A DNA stretch of 64,000 bases, from positions 62,001-126,000 of the forward strand of contig DATAJS010000025.1 of NCBI GenBank assembly GCA_036262035.1, written 5' to 3'. The notes beneath the pieces are model-generated. The model was not told the DNA's origin. It did not search any database and saw nothing but the letters and a program-made list of their open reading frames with translations. The translations under genes and the position numbers were made by a program. Source of the stretch: Burkholderiales bacterium. Lineage in GTDB: Bacteria > Pseudomonadota > Gammaproteobacteria > Burkholderiales > SG8-41. Positions 41,888-51,207 of the stretch are shown piece after piece (the stretch's first letter is position 1; every line of letters begins with the position of its first letter).

Positions 41888-42937
41888 TCACACAAACGTC
41901 AACAACCTTCTCGGATTGTCAACCAATATCGCGTTGATCTCCTCCTCACTGAAATCCCTCCTCATCAACGGCACGACGTTCTCGAAGATATGCCCATACC
42001 CGTGCCCACCATATTCGACCAGGCGCGTTTTGTAGCAGATGTCGTGCGAGATGAGGATGCGGTCGAGGAAGCCGCGATCGGCGAGGCGGCGCAGGGTCGC
42101 GAGGCGCATGCCGTCGTTGGGCATGTGTACTTCGGGTGAGCGCCAGTAATAGGTCGTCTCCTGTCCGAAGAGGTCGAACTCCATGACGCAGCCGGTATCG
42201 GCGAGCCTGAAGAGCCGGTCGTCGTCGAAGATGGTGCGGTCGAGATGGCTCATGATGGTGCGCGACGCGTCGCCGCCTTCGGCGCGGACGAGGTCCATCA
42301 CTTCCTGCGGCTGGTCGGGGTTGCGGCCGGGATGGACGTTGAGCGCGGCGCCGGTCTCGCCCTGCGCGATCATCGCGCCGGTCATCACGCGCTTCTCGAG
42401 CGGCGACCACTCCGCCTGGCAGCCGATCTCGCCGATGATGCCGGCGCGAACGCCGGTGCCCCACGCGCCTTCGAACACCTGCGCGATGATCTCCTGCGCG
42501 AAGCGCTCGACGCTCTTGCTCTGGTTCGAAGGGTCCTGGTATTCCTCGACGTAGTAGCCGCAGCCGATGACGATCGGCACGCCGGCGGCTTCGGAGATCT
42601 CTTTGAGGCCGATGGGGTCGGGCTTCAGGCCCCCACAGGTGAGGTCGACGACCGTCTTGCCGCCGGCTTCGCGCATGCGCTCGAGCTCTTCGATCGCGAG
42701 TGCCTTGTCGAGCAGCCGGTACTTGGTCGGGTGCTTCTGCGTCCCGTACATGATCTTGAACACGTTCTGCAACGTGATCGGGTAATCGGGGTCGTTCTGG
42801 GCGGCGATCTTGGGCGGCGTGATGTCGCACAGCACGTGTTCGTGCATGAGGGTGGGGCCGAGGGTGGCGGGGTCGAGGATGCCGCCGACTGCCTGGGCTT
42901 TGCCGCGGAGGTCTTGGCGCGTTAATCGGGTCGTCAT
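41888..42937 (-). CDS. Phosphotriesterase-family metal-dependent hydrolase
   Basis: A 349-residue TIM-barrel hydrolase of the phosphotriesterase family. The first metal pair is in LGPTLMHEHVLCD; later ligands are in LNVHPGRN, SHLDRT and ISHDICYKT. The bridging position, a carboxylated lysine in the classic enzyme, appears as the glutamate of AGIIGEIGCQ, as in several phosphotriesterase homologues. Most relatives with this variant act as lactonases or on unknown esters, so true organophosphate hydrolysis is unlikely. It is monocistronic; a minisatellite separates it from gcvP. Confidence 0.9.
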   Translation of the reverse strand: MTTRLTRQDLRGKAQAVGGILDPATLGPTLMHEHVLCDITPPKIAAQNDPDYPITLQNVFKIMYGTQKHPTKYRLLDKALAIEELERMREAGGKTVVDLTCGGLKPDPIGLKEISEAAGVPIVIGCGYYVEEYQDPSNQSKSVERFAQEIIAQVFEGAWGTGVRAGIIGEIGCQAEWSPLEKRVMTGAMIAQGETGAALNVHPGRNPDQPQEVMDLVRAEGGDASRTIMSHLDRTIFDDDRLFRLADTGCVMEFDLFGQETTYYWRSPEVHMPNDGMRLATLRRLADRGFLDRILISHDICYKTRLVEYGGHGYGHIFENVVPLMRRDFSEEEINAILVDNPRRLLTFV

Positions 42938-42974
42938 GCTCTAAAGGTCAAAATGGATTCCGGATCGCGTCCTG

Positions 42975-43130
42975 CGGACGCGTCCGGAATGACGGTTCTT
43001 TTCGGACGTGTCCGGGATGACGACGTTTCGGACGCGTCCGGGATGACGGTTTTTTCGGACGTGTCCGGGATGGCGGTTCTTCGGACGTGTCCGGAATGAC
43101 GGTCCTCTTGGGATGTGCCCGGAATGAAGG
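42975..43130. repeat. Minisatellite of about six 24-28-base units
   Basis: Units follow CGGACGYGTCCGGRATGACG plus a T-rich spacer of varying length (42975, 43003, 43029, 43056, 43082 and 43109 approximately). The array begins with a family C half (GGTCAAAATGGATTCCGG, 42946) and appears to have grown by amplification of its right arm. No gene lies in 42938-43219. Confidence 0.8.
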
Positions 43131-43137
43131 TCGCGGT

Positions 43138-43188
43138 GCGTGCGCCACGGGATTGCTTCGTCGCTCGCGCTCCTCGCAATGACAGGCT
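43138..43188. repeat. Family B repeat
   Basis: GTGCGCCACGGGATTGCTTC, then GTCGCTCGCGCTCCTCGCAA and TGACAGG. This is the same sequence that encodes the Bug 5 signal peptide. A partial copy (GCTCCTCGCAATGGCC) follows at 43200 next to the gcvP stop. Confidence 0.85.
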
Positions 43189-43219
43189 ATTTCCACTGGC
43201 GCTCCTCGCAATGGCCATG

Positions 43220-46126
43220 CTATTCGCGCGAGCTCGAGACCGCGGCGTCGTAATCCGAGAGCGGCGGACACGTGCACATGAGGTTGCGGTCGCCCGCGAT
43301 CTCGTCGATCCGCCGCACCGGCGGCCAGTACTTGGCGCCCTGGGCGCCCTGCGGATAGGCCGCGCTCATCCTCGAGTACGCATGGGGCCAGTCATCGCTC
43401 GCGATCGATTCCGCGGTGTGCGGCGCGTTGACGAGCGGGTTGTCCTCGCGGTCGAAGTCGCCTTTTTCGATGCGGCGGATCTCTTCGCGGATGGCGATCA
43501 TGGCGTCGCAGAAGCGGTCGAGCTCGCGCTTCGATTCGCTTTCGGTGGGCTCGATCATCATCGTGCCGGGCACCGGGAACGAGACGGTCGGCGCGTGGAA
43601 GCCGTAGTCGATGAGGCGCTTGGCGACGTCGGTCACCGACACGCCCACGCTGTCTTTCAGCGGCCGGACGTCGACGATGCACTCGTGCGCGACCATGCCG
43701 TTCGCGCCGGTGTAGAGCATCGGGTAGTGCCGTTCGAGGCGGTGGCGGATGTAGTTGGCATTGAGGATCGCGACCGCGCTCGCTCGCGTGAGGCCTTCGG
43801 CGCCCATCATGGCGATGTAGGCGAGGCTGATCGGGAGGACGCCGGCGTTGCCCCAGGGGGCGGCGGAGATGGGGCCTACGGCGGGTTGGTCCTTCGACCG
43901 TTCGTCCTTCGACTTCGCTGGCGCTACGCTCAGGACGAACGGTTGTAGGTGTCCCGGCAAAAACGGTTTCAGGTGCGCCTTCACCGCGATCGGCCCGACA
44001 CCCGGCCCGCCGCCGCCGTGGGGGATGCAGAACGTCTTGTGCAGGTTCAGGTGCGAGACGTCCGCGCCGAGCTCGCCGGGCGCGGCGAGGCCGACCATCG
44101 CGTTCATGTTCGCGCCGTCGAGATAGACCTGCCCGCCGTGCGTATGGACGACGTCGCAGATCTCGCGGATCGCTTCCTCGAAAACGCCGTGGGTCGACGG
44201 ATACGTGATCATCAGCGCGGCGAGGCTCGAAGCGTGCTGCGAGGCCCTGGCGCGCAGGTCTTCGAGATCGACGTCGCCCTCTTCGCTGCACTTCACCACG
44301 ACGACTTTCAGCCCCGCCATCTGCGCCGACGCGGGATTGGTGCCGTGCGCCGAGCTCGGGATGAGGCAGACGGCGCGCTGCGGCTCGCCGCGGCTCGCGT
44401 GCCACGCACGGATCGCGAGCAGCCCCGCGAGCTCGCCCTGCGATCCCGCGTTGGGCTGCAGCGAGACGGCGTCGTAGCCGGTGATCGCGCAGAGGTCGCG
44501 CTCGAGGTTCGCAGCAAGCTCCTCGTAACCCGCGAGCTGATCGCGCGGCGCGTACGGATGCACGTTCGCGAGCTGCGGCCACGTGATCGGGATCATCTCG
44601 GTCGTCGCGTTGAGCTTCATCGTGCACGAGCCGAGCGGGATCATCGTGCGGTCGAGCGCCAGGTCCTTGTCGGCGAGCGAGCGCATGTAGCGCAGGAGCT
44701 CGGTCTCGGAGCGGTGGCGCTCGAACACCGGGTGCGTGAGATAAGCCGAGCGGCGCGCCAGATCGTGCGGGATCGCCGCGGGGTCGGCGGTCGGCTCGAA
44801 CGCCCCGCGCTCGCCGCCGAAAGCCGCCGCGATGATCGGCAGCTCGCCGGCGGTCGTCGTCTCGTCGACCGAGAGGGCGATCGTCGCCTCGTCGACGCGG
44901 CGGAAGTTGTAGCCCGCGGCGACCGCCGCTTCGAGAATCGCGTCGGTCCGGTCGCCGGTGCGGACGGCGAGCGTGTCGAAGAACGACCGTGTGCGCACGT
45001 CGTGCCCGTGCGAGCGCAGCAGGCCCGCGAGCGTGCGGGCGTTCACGTGTATCTGCTCCGCGATCGCTCTCAGGCCTTCCGCGCCGTGATACACCGCGTA
45101 AAGGCTCGCGACGATCGCCGGCAGCACCTGCGCGGTGCAGATGTTGCTCGTCGCGCGCTCGCGCCGGATGTGCTGCTCGCGAGTCTGGAGCGCGAGGCGA
45201 TAGCCCACGCGTCCCGCCGCGTCGCGTGACGCGCCGACGAGCCTTCCCGGCAGCGTGCGCTTGAGATCGTCGGCGACGGCGATGTAAGCCGCGTGCGGTC
45301 CGCCGCAGCCCATCGGCATGCCGAAGCGCTGGGTCGTGCCGACCGCGATGTCGGCGCCGAGCTCGCCGGGCGGCTTGACGAGCGTGAGGGAGAGCAGATC
45401 GGCCGCGACGACGACGCGCGTGCCGCGCTCGTGAAGCTTCGCGATTGCGGCCGTCGGGTCCACGAGCTCGCCGGTCGAGTGCGGGTATTGCAGGAGCGCG
45501 CCGAACGCATCGGTCGCACTGCCGACCTCGCCGTCTTCGACGAGTCGCACTTCGATACCGAGCGGCTCGGCGCGCGTGCGCACGACCGCGATCGTCTGCG
45601 GATGGCACGCGCTCGACACCACGAAGGCCGGCCGATCGGGCTTGTGAGCGACGCGGTGGCACATCGCCATCGCTTCGGCGGCCGCGGTCGCTTCGTCGAG
45701 GAGCGACGCGTTCGCCACCGGCAGCGCGGTCAGGTCCGACACGAGCGTCTGGAAGTTCATGAGGAGCTCGAGCCGGCCCTGCGAGATCTCGGCCTGGTAC
45801 GGCGTGTAGGCCGTGTACCACGCGGGATTCTCGAGGATGTTGCGCAGGATGACGGTAGGGGTGTGGCAGCCGTGATAGCCCATGCCGATCATCGAGCGCA
45901 TCACGCGGTTTTGCTGTGCGATGCGCGCGAGCTCCGCGAGCGCTTCGGGCTCGGTGAGCGGGCGGCCGAGCGTCATCGGCGTGCGGCGGCGGATGCCGGC
46001 GGGGACCGCGGCATCGACGAGCGCATCGAGCGAGTCGAGCCCGAGCGCCGCGAGCATCTCCGCGATCTCGCGCTCGCGCGGGCCGATGTGGCGGTCGGCG
46101 AAAGCATTCGAGGAATACGTGGACAC
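43220..46126 (-). CDS. gcvP: Glycine dehydrogenase (decarboxylating), P-protein
   Basis: A 968-residue pyridoxal-phosphate enzyme that decarboxylates glycine and passes the aminomethyl group to the lipoyl arm of GcvH. The PLP lysine is K697 in [19 protein letters not shown]; other marks are [17 protein letters not shown] at the start, [19 protein letters not shown] and [17 protein letters not shown]. The start is GTG. Residues 729-743 or so ([15 protein letters not shown]) are the translation of a family D repeat placed between FLPGHLQP and the conserved [11 protein letters not shown]. The loop is variable in the family, so activity is probably kept. It is the last gene of gcvT-gcvH-gcvP, five bases after gcvH. 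Confidence 0.96.
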   Translation of the reverse strand: MSTYSSNAFADRHIGPREREIAEMLAALGLDSLDALVDAAVPAGIRRRTPMTLGRPLTEPEALAELARIAQQNRVMRSMIGMGYHGCHTPTVILRNILENPAWYTAYTPYQAEISQGRLELLMNFQTLVSDLTALPVANASLLDEATAAAEAMAMCHRVAHKPDRPAFVVSSACHPQTIAVVRTRAEPLGIEVRLVEDGEVGSATDAFGALLQYPHSTGELVDPTAAIAKLHERGTRVVVAADLLSLTLVKPPGELGADIAVGTTQRFGMPMGCGGPHAAYIAVADDLKRTLPGRLVGASRDAAGRVGYRLALQTREQHIRRERATSNICTAQVLPAIVASLYAVYHGAEGLRAIAEQIHVNARTLAGLLRSHGHDVRTRSFFDTLAVRTGDRTDAILEAAVAAGYNFRRVDEATIALSVDETTTAGELPIIAAAFGGERGAFEPTADPAAIPHDLARRSAYLTHPVFERHRSETELLRYMRSLADKDLALDRTMIPLGSCTMKLNATTEMIPITWPQLANVHPYAPRDQLAGYEELAANLERDLCAITGYDAVSLQPNAGSQGELAGLLAIRAWHASRGEPQRAVCLIPSSAHGTNPASAQMAGLKVVVVKCSEEGDVDLEDLRARASQHASSLAALMITYPSTHGVFEEAIREICDVVHTHGGQVYLDGANMNAMVGLAAPGELGADVSHLNLHKTFCIPHGGGGPGVGPIAVKAHLKPFLPGHLQPFVLSVAPAKSKDERSKDQPAVGPISAAPWGNAGVLPISLAYIAMMGAEGLTRASAVAILNANYIRHRLERHYPMLYTGANGMVAHECIVDVRPLKDSVGVSVTDVAKRLIDYGFHAPTVSFPVPGTMMIEPTESESKRELDRFCDAMIAIREEIRRIEKGDFDREDNPLVNAPHTAESIASDDWPHAYSRMSAAYPQGAQGAKYWPPVRRIDEIAGDRNLMCTCPPLSDYDAAVSSSRE
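43899..43942. repeat. Family D repeat, in frame inside gcvP
   Basis: CGTTCGTCCTTCGACTTCGC, then TGGCGCTACGCTCAGGACGAACGG. The ends are complementary (CGTTCGTCC / GGACGAACG). It is open in the gcvP frame and encodes a loop absent from other P-proteins. Confidence 0.85.
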
Positions 46127-46131
46127 TCGGG

Positions 46132-46509
46132 CTACTTCTTCTTCGTGATTTGGGAGTACGCGTTCTCGTCCATGAGCGCCGCGAGCTCTTCAGGGTTCGA
46201 CAGGCGCACCTTGTAGAACCACGCGCGGCCGGCGGGGTCTTGGTTGATGAGCTCGGGCGAACCCGGCAGCGCGTCGTTCGCTTCGATCACGCTCCCGCTC
46301 ACGGGCGCCTTGACGTCCGCGGCGGCTTTGACCGATTCGACGACGGCGGCCGCGTCGCCCCGCGCGTGCTGCGTGCCGGGTTTCGGCAGCTCGACGTACA
46401 CGACGTCGCCGAGCTGCTCCTGCGCGTAATGGGTGATGCCGACGGTCGCGACGTCGTCGCTGTCGAGGCGCAGCCACTCGTGGTCTTCGGTGTAGTAGGT
46501 CCGGGTCAT
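46132..46509 (-). CDS. gcvH: Glycine cleavage system H protein
   Basis: A 125-residue lipoyl carrier with the typical [20 protein letters not shown] opening, [20 protein letters not shown] and the lipoylation site K61 in [17 protein letters not shown]. It shuttles the aminomethyl group between the P, T and L proteins. It sits between gcvT (134-base gap filled by a family C repeat) and gcvP (five-base gap). The L-protein (lipoamide dehydrogenase) is not in the window. Confidence 0.97.
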   Translation of the reverse strand: MTRTYYTEDHEWLRLDSDDVATVGITHYAQEQLGDVVYVELPKPGTQHARGDAAAVVESVKAAADVKAPVSGSVIEANDALPGSPELINQDPAGRAWFYKVRLSNPEELAALMDENAYSQITKKK

Positions 46510-46542
46510 CTTGTCCTCGTTGGCTAGTGACGCGTCACCGCA

Positions 46543-46636
46543 CCGTCATTCCCGCGTACGCGGGAATCCATTTTGACGGTTTTGCTTTGAAAATGGATTC
46601 CCGACCGCTCGCGCTGCGAGCGTCGGGAATGACGAG
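46543..46636. repeat. Family C inverted repeat pair between gcvT and gcvH
   Basis: CGTCATTCCCGCGTACGCGG with GAATCCATTTTGACGG faces AAAATGGATTCCCGACCGCT with GTCGGGAATGACG. The facing arms could fold in the gcv mRNA and tune the ratio of T to H/P protein. Confidence 0.8.
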
Positions 46637-46643
46637 CCGGGTG

Positions 46644-47765
46644 TCATCTTCTGTAGCGATGATCGACGAAAGGAAGCTTCACAGGTGTCATGGGAATCTC
46701 GCGGCCGCGGCTCACGGTATGGAGCGCCTCGCCCGCTTCCAGGACCCTCGCGTCGACGTAGCCCATCGCGATCGGGGCGTCCAGCGTCGGGCTGAAGCCG
46801 CCGCTCGTGACGGCGCCGGCTTTCGTGCCGTCGCGAGCGAGCAGCTCGGCGCCTTCGCGCACCGGCATCCGCCCTTCCGGCCGCAGGCCCGTTCGCCTGC
46901 GCGGCGATCCGTTCGCGAGCTCGTTTTCGATGATACCGGCGCCGGGATAGCCGCCGGCACGAACGCCGCCGGGCCGGCGTGCGCGCGAGATCGTCCAGCC
47001 GAGACCGGCTTCGACCGGCGTGGTCGTCTCGTCGATGTCGTGGCCGTAGAGGCACAGCCCGGCTTCGAGCCTCAGCGAATCGCGGGCGCCGAGTCCGGCG
47101 GGACGCACCTCGGGCTGCGCGAGCAGCGCGCGCGCGAGCTTCCCGGCCGCGCTCGCTTCGACCGAGATCTCGAATCCGTCCTCGCCGGTGTAGCCCGAGC
47201 GCGTGACGCTGCATTCGATCCCCGAGATCGATATCGACCGGGCGCTCATGAAGGCCCAGCCGGCGACGCCCACGCCGAGCTTCTCCATGACGGCGGCCGC
47301 GGCGGGACCCTGGAGCGCGAGGAGGCAGAGGTCGGCGCGCTCGTCGATCGTGCAGCGCGCGCCGATCGACGAGCGCAACTGCGCGACGTCGGCTTCGCGC
47401 CGCGACGCGTTCACGACGACGTGCAGGCCGTGCTCCGTGCGAGTGACGATGAGGTCGTCGAGGATGCCGCCGGCTTGGTTCGTCAGCACGCAGTAGCGCG
47501 CGCGATCCCGGGGAAGATCGACGAGATCGGCGGGCGTCAGCGATTCGAGCGCTTCGGCGGCTCCCGGCCCGCCGAGCAAGACCTGCCCCATGTGCGACAC
47601 GTCGAAGAGCGCCGCCGAAGACCGGCACCAGCGGTGCTCCTTGAGGATCCCGTCGCCGTAATCGAGCGGCATCGCATGACCGGCGAACGGGACGAGCTTC
47701 GCGCCGAGCTCGACGTGCAGCGCGTGCAGCGGAAGCTCTCGTGCGGGTTGCGGCGTGTCGCTCAT
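46644..47765 (-). CDS. gcvT: Aminomethyltransferase, T-protein
   Basis: A 373-residue tetrahydrofolate-dependent enzyme that releases ammonia from the H-protein-bound intermediate and forms methylene-THF. Marks are LVPFAGHAMPLDYGDGILKE, ALFDVSHMGQVLLGGPGA, the catalytic-region SGYTGEDGFEI, GLGARDSLRLEAGLCLYGHD and GGFSPTLDAPIAMGYV near the end. It starts at ATG 47765 (MSDTPQPARELPLHALH), five bases after the Bug 9 stop, so it is probably on a transcript that begins with Bug 9. Confidence 0.96.
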   Translation of the reverse strand: MSDTPQPARELPLHALHVELGAKLVPFAGHAMPLDYGDGILKEHRWCRSSAALFDVSHMGQVLLGGPGAAEALESLTPADLVDLPRDRARYCVLTNQAGGILDDLIVTRTEHGLHVVVNASRREADVAQLRSSIGARCTIDERADLCLLALQGPAAAAVMEKLGVGVAGWAFMSARSISISGIECSVTRSGYTGEDGFEISVEASAAGKLARALLAQPEVRPAGLGARDSLRLEAGLCLYGHDIDETTTPVEAGLGWTISRARRPGGVRAGGYPGAGIIENELANGSPRRRTGLRPEGRMPVREGAELLARDGTKAGAVTSGGFSPTLDAPIAMGYVDARVLEAGEALHTVSRGREIPMTPVKLPFVDHRYRR

Positions 47766-47770
47766 GCGGG

Positions 47771-48742
47771 TTATTCGATCCTGATCTTCGCCTGCCGGAT
47801 GATCTTGCCCCACTTCGCGTATTCCGAGCGCACGAACGCCGCGAACTGCTCGGGCGTGTTCCTGCCGAACTCGCTGCCGTCTCCCGCCAGCTTCTCCGCC
47901 ACGTCCGGCAGCGGCAGCACGCGAACGATCACGGCATTCAGCCGGTCGACGATCGGCCGCGGCGTGCCGGCCGGCGCGAGCACGCCGTTCCACGACGTCA
48001 TCTCGTAGCCGGGGAGTCCCGCTTCGGAGATCGTCGGCACGTCGGGCATGATCTTCGAGCGCACCTTGCTGGTGACGCCGAGCGCGCGCAGCTTCCCTGC
48101 CGCGACGTAGCCGCGCGCGCCGATGACGTCGGCGAAGAGCAGCGACACCTGGCCGCTCATCACTTCCGGCAGCGCCGCGCCGCCGCCCTTGTAGGGCACG
48201 TGCACCATGCTCGTTCCGGCCATGAGCTGCATGAGCTCGGTCGCGATGTGCGACGCGCCCCCGGTGCCGCCCGACGCATACGTCATCTTGCCCGGCTGCG
48301 ACCTGGCGAGCGCGATCAGCTCCCTCAGGTTCTTCGCCGGCAGGCTCGGCGGCACGACGATGGCGAACACCGTGCTCGACGCGAGCGCGACCGGCGCGTA
48401 GTCCTTGAGCGTGTCGAACGGAAGGCTTTTGAAAAGCGCGGGACTGAAAGCCATCGGCGCGACGGTGCTCATGATGAGCGTGTAGCCGTCGGGGGCCGCG
48501 CGCGCCGCGATCTCCATCGCGATGTGGCCGGACGCGCCGGTACGGTTGTCGACGATGATCGTCTGGTGGAGCTGCTCGGTCATCTTCTGCCCGATGACGC
48601 GCGCCGAAATGTCGGTGCCGCCGCCGGGGGCGAACGGCACGAGCATGCGGATGGGGCGGGCGGGATACGTCTGCTGAGCGTGAGCGACGTCGGCGGCGCT
48701 CACGAGCGTGAGAAGCACGCAGGAGGTCAGGAAAGTCTTCAT
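47771..48742 (-). CDS. Bug-family substrate-binding protein at the head of the gcv cluster (Bug 9)
   Basis: A 323-residue receptor with leader MKTFLTSCVLLTLVSAADVA ending HAQ. Loops are PFAPGGGTDISAR and VDNRTGASGHIA, and the central motif is HVPYKGGGAALPE. The start at 48742 gives a normal leader; the frame opens 12 codons earlier. It precedes gcvT by five bases. A link to glycine or a glycine-yielding compound is possible, but read-through placement by chance is equally possible. The 191 bases upstream hold no gene and no glycine-riboswitch pattern that I can see. Confidence 0.92.
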   Translation of the reverse strand: MKTFLTSCVLLTLVSAADVAHAQQTYPARPIRMLVPFAPGGGTDISARVIGQKMTEQLHQTIIVDNRTGASGHIAMEIAARAAPDGYTLIMSTVAPMAFSPALFKSLPFDTLKDYAPVALASSTVFAIVVPPSLPAKNLRELIALARSQPGKMTYASGGTGGASHIATELMQLMAGTSMVHVPYKGGGAALPEVMSGQVSLLFADVIGARGYVAAGKLRALGVTSKVRSKIMPDVPTISEAGLPGYEMTSWNGVLAPAGTPRPIVDRLNAVIVRVLPLPDVAEKLAGDGSEFGRNTPEQFAAFVRSEYAKWGKIIRQAKIRIE

Positions 48743-48933
48743 TCGTTTGTTTGCCGGAGCGGTCCGGCGATCATTCAAAACCCAGATTAGCCAGCACGTC
48801 CCGGCGCCGCGCTTGCGCTGCCATGCGTCGGTACGAAGGCGGAACGACCGTCGTCAGGCGCGGCCGTCGCCTGGTCCGCCGCGGCCTCGGCCTCGGGCAT
48901 TGCACCATGCGCGCGCCCTCCTCGATCGAGCAT

Positions 48934-51150
48934 TTATCCGATGGTATAGCGCGGCCCCCGCCGCGCCAACGACCTCACCACCGCCACCACCTCGTCACTC
49001 ATCACCGGCTTGCCCAGATGCGCCTGGAAGCCGGCCTTCATCGCCTCGGCCCGATCCTCCTCGCGCGCGTACGCGGTGATCGCGGCCGCGGGGATGTCGC
49101 GCCCCTCTTCAGGAGATAGCCCCCGCACCCGCCGCACGAACGCGTAGCCGTCCATGCCGGACATGCCGATGTCGCTCAGCAGCACGTCCGGCCGGATGCG
49201 AGGCAACGCCGCCAGACCTTCCGACGCATCGCTCGCACACGCCACCTGCGCGCCCGCCTCTTTCAACACACGCTGCAGCAGCGCACGCGCGTCGGCGTCG
49301 TCGTCGACGACGAGGACGCGCACGCCGGCCAGCGGCGCACCGCCGGCATCCGAAGGCGGCGCTTCGGAAGCTACCGACGCCTGCGCAATCATCAGCGGCA
49401 GCTCGACCATGAACGTTGCACCATGACCCAACCCCGCACTGCGCGCTTCGACCGTTCCTCCGTGCAGCTCCACGAGCTGGCGCACCACCGCCAGCCCGAT
49501 GCCCAGCCCGCCGTGCCGCCGGCTCCTGCCGCCTTCAGCCTGCTCGAACCGCCCGAAGATGCGCTCGAGGTCTTTGGGCTCGATGCCTTCGCCGGTGTCG
49601 GTCACCGTGAGGCGCGCGCACTTCCCTGCAGGTTCCAGCCGAAGCTGCACGCGCCCGCCCGCGGGCGTGAACTTGACGGCGTTGGACAGGAGGTTCCACA
49701 CGACCTGCTGCAATCGCGACGCGTCGCCGCGCACGACGATCGGCCCGGCGACGATGTCGGACTCGAGCACGATGTTCTTCGCTTCGGCCGCCGGGCGCGC
49801 CGAGGCGATCGCCTCCTCGACCGCGCGCGCCATGTCGACCGAGTGCAGCTCGAGGCGCATCTTGCCGGTGATGATGCGGTTCATGTCGAGGAGGTCCTCG
49901 ATGAGCTTCGACTGCGCCTGCGCGTTGCGATGGAGGACCTCGGCCGCGGTCGGGATCTCGGACGCGGGGAGCTTGCCCGAGCGCAGCAGCTCGGCCCAGC
50001 CGACGATGCTGCCCAAAGGCGTCCTGAGCTCGTGCGAGACCGTCGCGAGGAACTCGTCCTTCATCACGTTCGCGCGCTCGGCTTCGGAGCGTGCGGCGCG
50101 CTCGCGCTCGAGCGCCCGCTGGGTGTCCCAGCGCGCGTCGGCCTGCCTCAATACGAGCGCCGCGAGCAGCCACGACAGCAGCGTCCCGCCGAGCACGACG
50201 AGCAGCGGTTGCACGATCGCCTCGAAATGCGTCTGCCGCGAGCGGAAGGCGAACGTCCACGGCTGGCCGACGACGTCGACCGTCTCGGTCCTGGTGAAGC
50301 GCGGGCTGTGGTCCGACGTGTCGTCGTAGAGCACGCTCGCGGGATCGGGCGCGGCGCCGTGATAGACCGACACCGCGACGCCCGGCGGCGTGCGGAACGC
50401 GCTCGCCAGGAAGTCGCCCGAGCGGATCGGCGAATACGCGAAGCCGAGCAGGCGCTCGCGCCGCTCTTCCACGCTGCGCGGCATCGTGCCGCCGCGATAC
50501 ACCGGCAGGTAGATGAGGAAGCCGGGCTGCTTGCGCGCGTCGATCTCCTGCACGAGCTGGACCATCGCCGACGCGGCCGCCGCGCCGCTGTCGCGCGCTT
50601 TCGCCATCGCCTGCGCGCGCACCGGGTTGGTGTACATGTCGTAGCCGATCGCGGCGCGGTTGCGCTCGTCGAGCGGCTCGAGGTTCACGATCGAATGGCG
50701 CTCGGCGCGCTCGTGCTCGGGCCACACGCGGAACTGCGGAAAGCCCTGGGCGCGCATCGCCTGCTCGATCCGCGGCTCCTCCGCGGCGGTCATCCTGCGG
50801 CTGAAGCCGATGCCGAGGATGCCGGGATACTGCGTCTCCAGCGCCAGCCGCTCGACGTAGCGATGGAAGCCGGCGGTGTCGACCTCTCTGTCGAACGCGG
50901 AGAAAAGACCGGCGGCGCCGCGCAGCAGCGCGACCGAGGTCTCCACGCGCTGGAGCACCGCGGCCTGCGCGTCGCGCGCGGCGGCTTCGAACGCCACGCG
51001 GTCGCGCTGCGCGGCGATATGCCACAGGAGGCCGGCGACGAGCAGGGTCACCGCCACGCCGGCGGCGAAGGCGATTTTTGCGGTGCGGCGGCGAGGGGCG
51101 GACGGGGCGGGTCGGGTTTCGGTCGAGGACGGCTGCATGAATTTGTGCAT
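48934..51150 (-). CDS. Hybrid histidine kinase with CHASE sensor and receiver domain
   Basis: A 738-residue membrane kinase. Order: helix AKIAFAAGVAVTLLVAGLLW, periplasmic CHASE domain (about 50-300, with YPGILGIGFSRRM and GFLIYLPVYRGGT), second helix VQPLLVVLGGTLLSWLLAAL, HisKA with phospho-acceptor H373 (VSHELRTPLGS), HATPase (NLLSNAVKFTPAGG, DTGEGI, HGGLGIGLAVV) and a C-terminal receiver (VLVVDDDADARAL, LLSDIGMSGMDG, GKPVMS). CHASE domains bind small extracellular ligands. There is no HPt or output gene adjacent, so the final target is elsewhere. The ATG at 51138 is an alternative start. Confidence 0.94.
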   Translation of the reverse strand: MHKFMQPSSTETRPAPSAPRRRTAKIAFAAGVAVTLLVAGLLWHIAAQRDRVAFEAAARDAQAAVLQRVETSVALLRGAAGLFSAFDREVDTAGFHRYVERLALETQYPGILGIGFSRRMTAAEEPRIEQAMRAQGFPQFRVWPEHERAERHSIVNLEPLDERNRAAIGYDMYTNPVRAQAMAKARDSGAAAASAMVQLVQEIDARKQPGFLIYLPVYRGGTMPRSVEERRERLLGFAYSPIRSGDFLASAFRTPPGVAVSVYHGAAPDPASVLYDDTSDHSPRFTRTETVDVVGQPWTFAFRSRQTHFEAIVQPLLVVLGGTLLSWLLAALVLRQADARWDTQRALERERAARSEAERANVMKDEFLATVSHELRTPLGSIVGWAELLRSGKLPASEIPTAAEVLHRNAQAQSKLIEDLLDMNRIITGKMRLELHSVDMARAVEEAIASARPAAEAKNIVLESDIVAGPIVVRGDASRLQQVVWNLLSNAVKFTPAGGRVQLRLEPAGKCARLTVTDTGEGIEPKDLERIFGRFEQAEGGRSRRHGGLGIGLAVVRQLVELHGGTVEARSAGLGHGATFMVELPLMIAQASVASEAPPSDAGGAPLAGVRVLVVDDDADARALLQRVLKEAGAQVACASDASEGLAALPRIRPDVLLSDIGMSGMDGYAFVRRVRGLSPEEGRDIPAAAITAYAREEDRAEAMKAGFQAHLGKPVMSDEVVAVVRSLARRGPRYTIG

Positions 51151-51207
51151 TCGATGGTCGTGCCCGGCTGTTGCGCCGGCGCGTGCACGATAGCAGCATC
51201 AGCGCGC

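Noticed and set aside
41888-42937. True organophosphate-degrading phosphotriesterase
   Set aside because: The carboxylated-lysine position reads as glutamate (GEIG), so it belongs to the broader homologue group rather than to the classic enzyme.
27688-43200. Regularly spaced short repeats considered as CRISPR
   Set aside because: The arrays at 38576 and 42975 have direct units without unique 30-40-base spacers, and no cas genes are present.
42934-43218. 94-residue frame with RTRPKRTVIPD-type repeats
   Set aside because: It is the minisatellite read as protein; no start signal and no family.
48743-48933. Possible glycine riboswitch upstream of the Bug 9 - gcvTHP cluster
   Set aside because: I could not find the conserved purine-rich glycine aptamer pattern here or between Bug 9 and gcvT. 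A covariance-model search would settle it.
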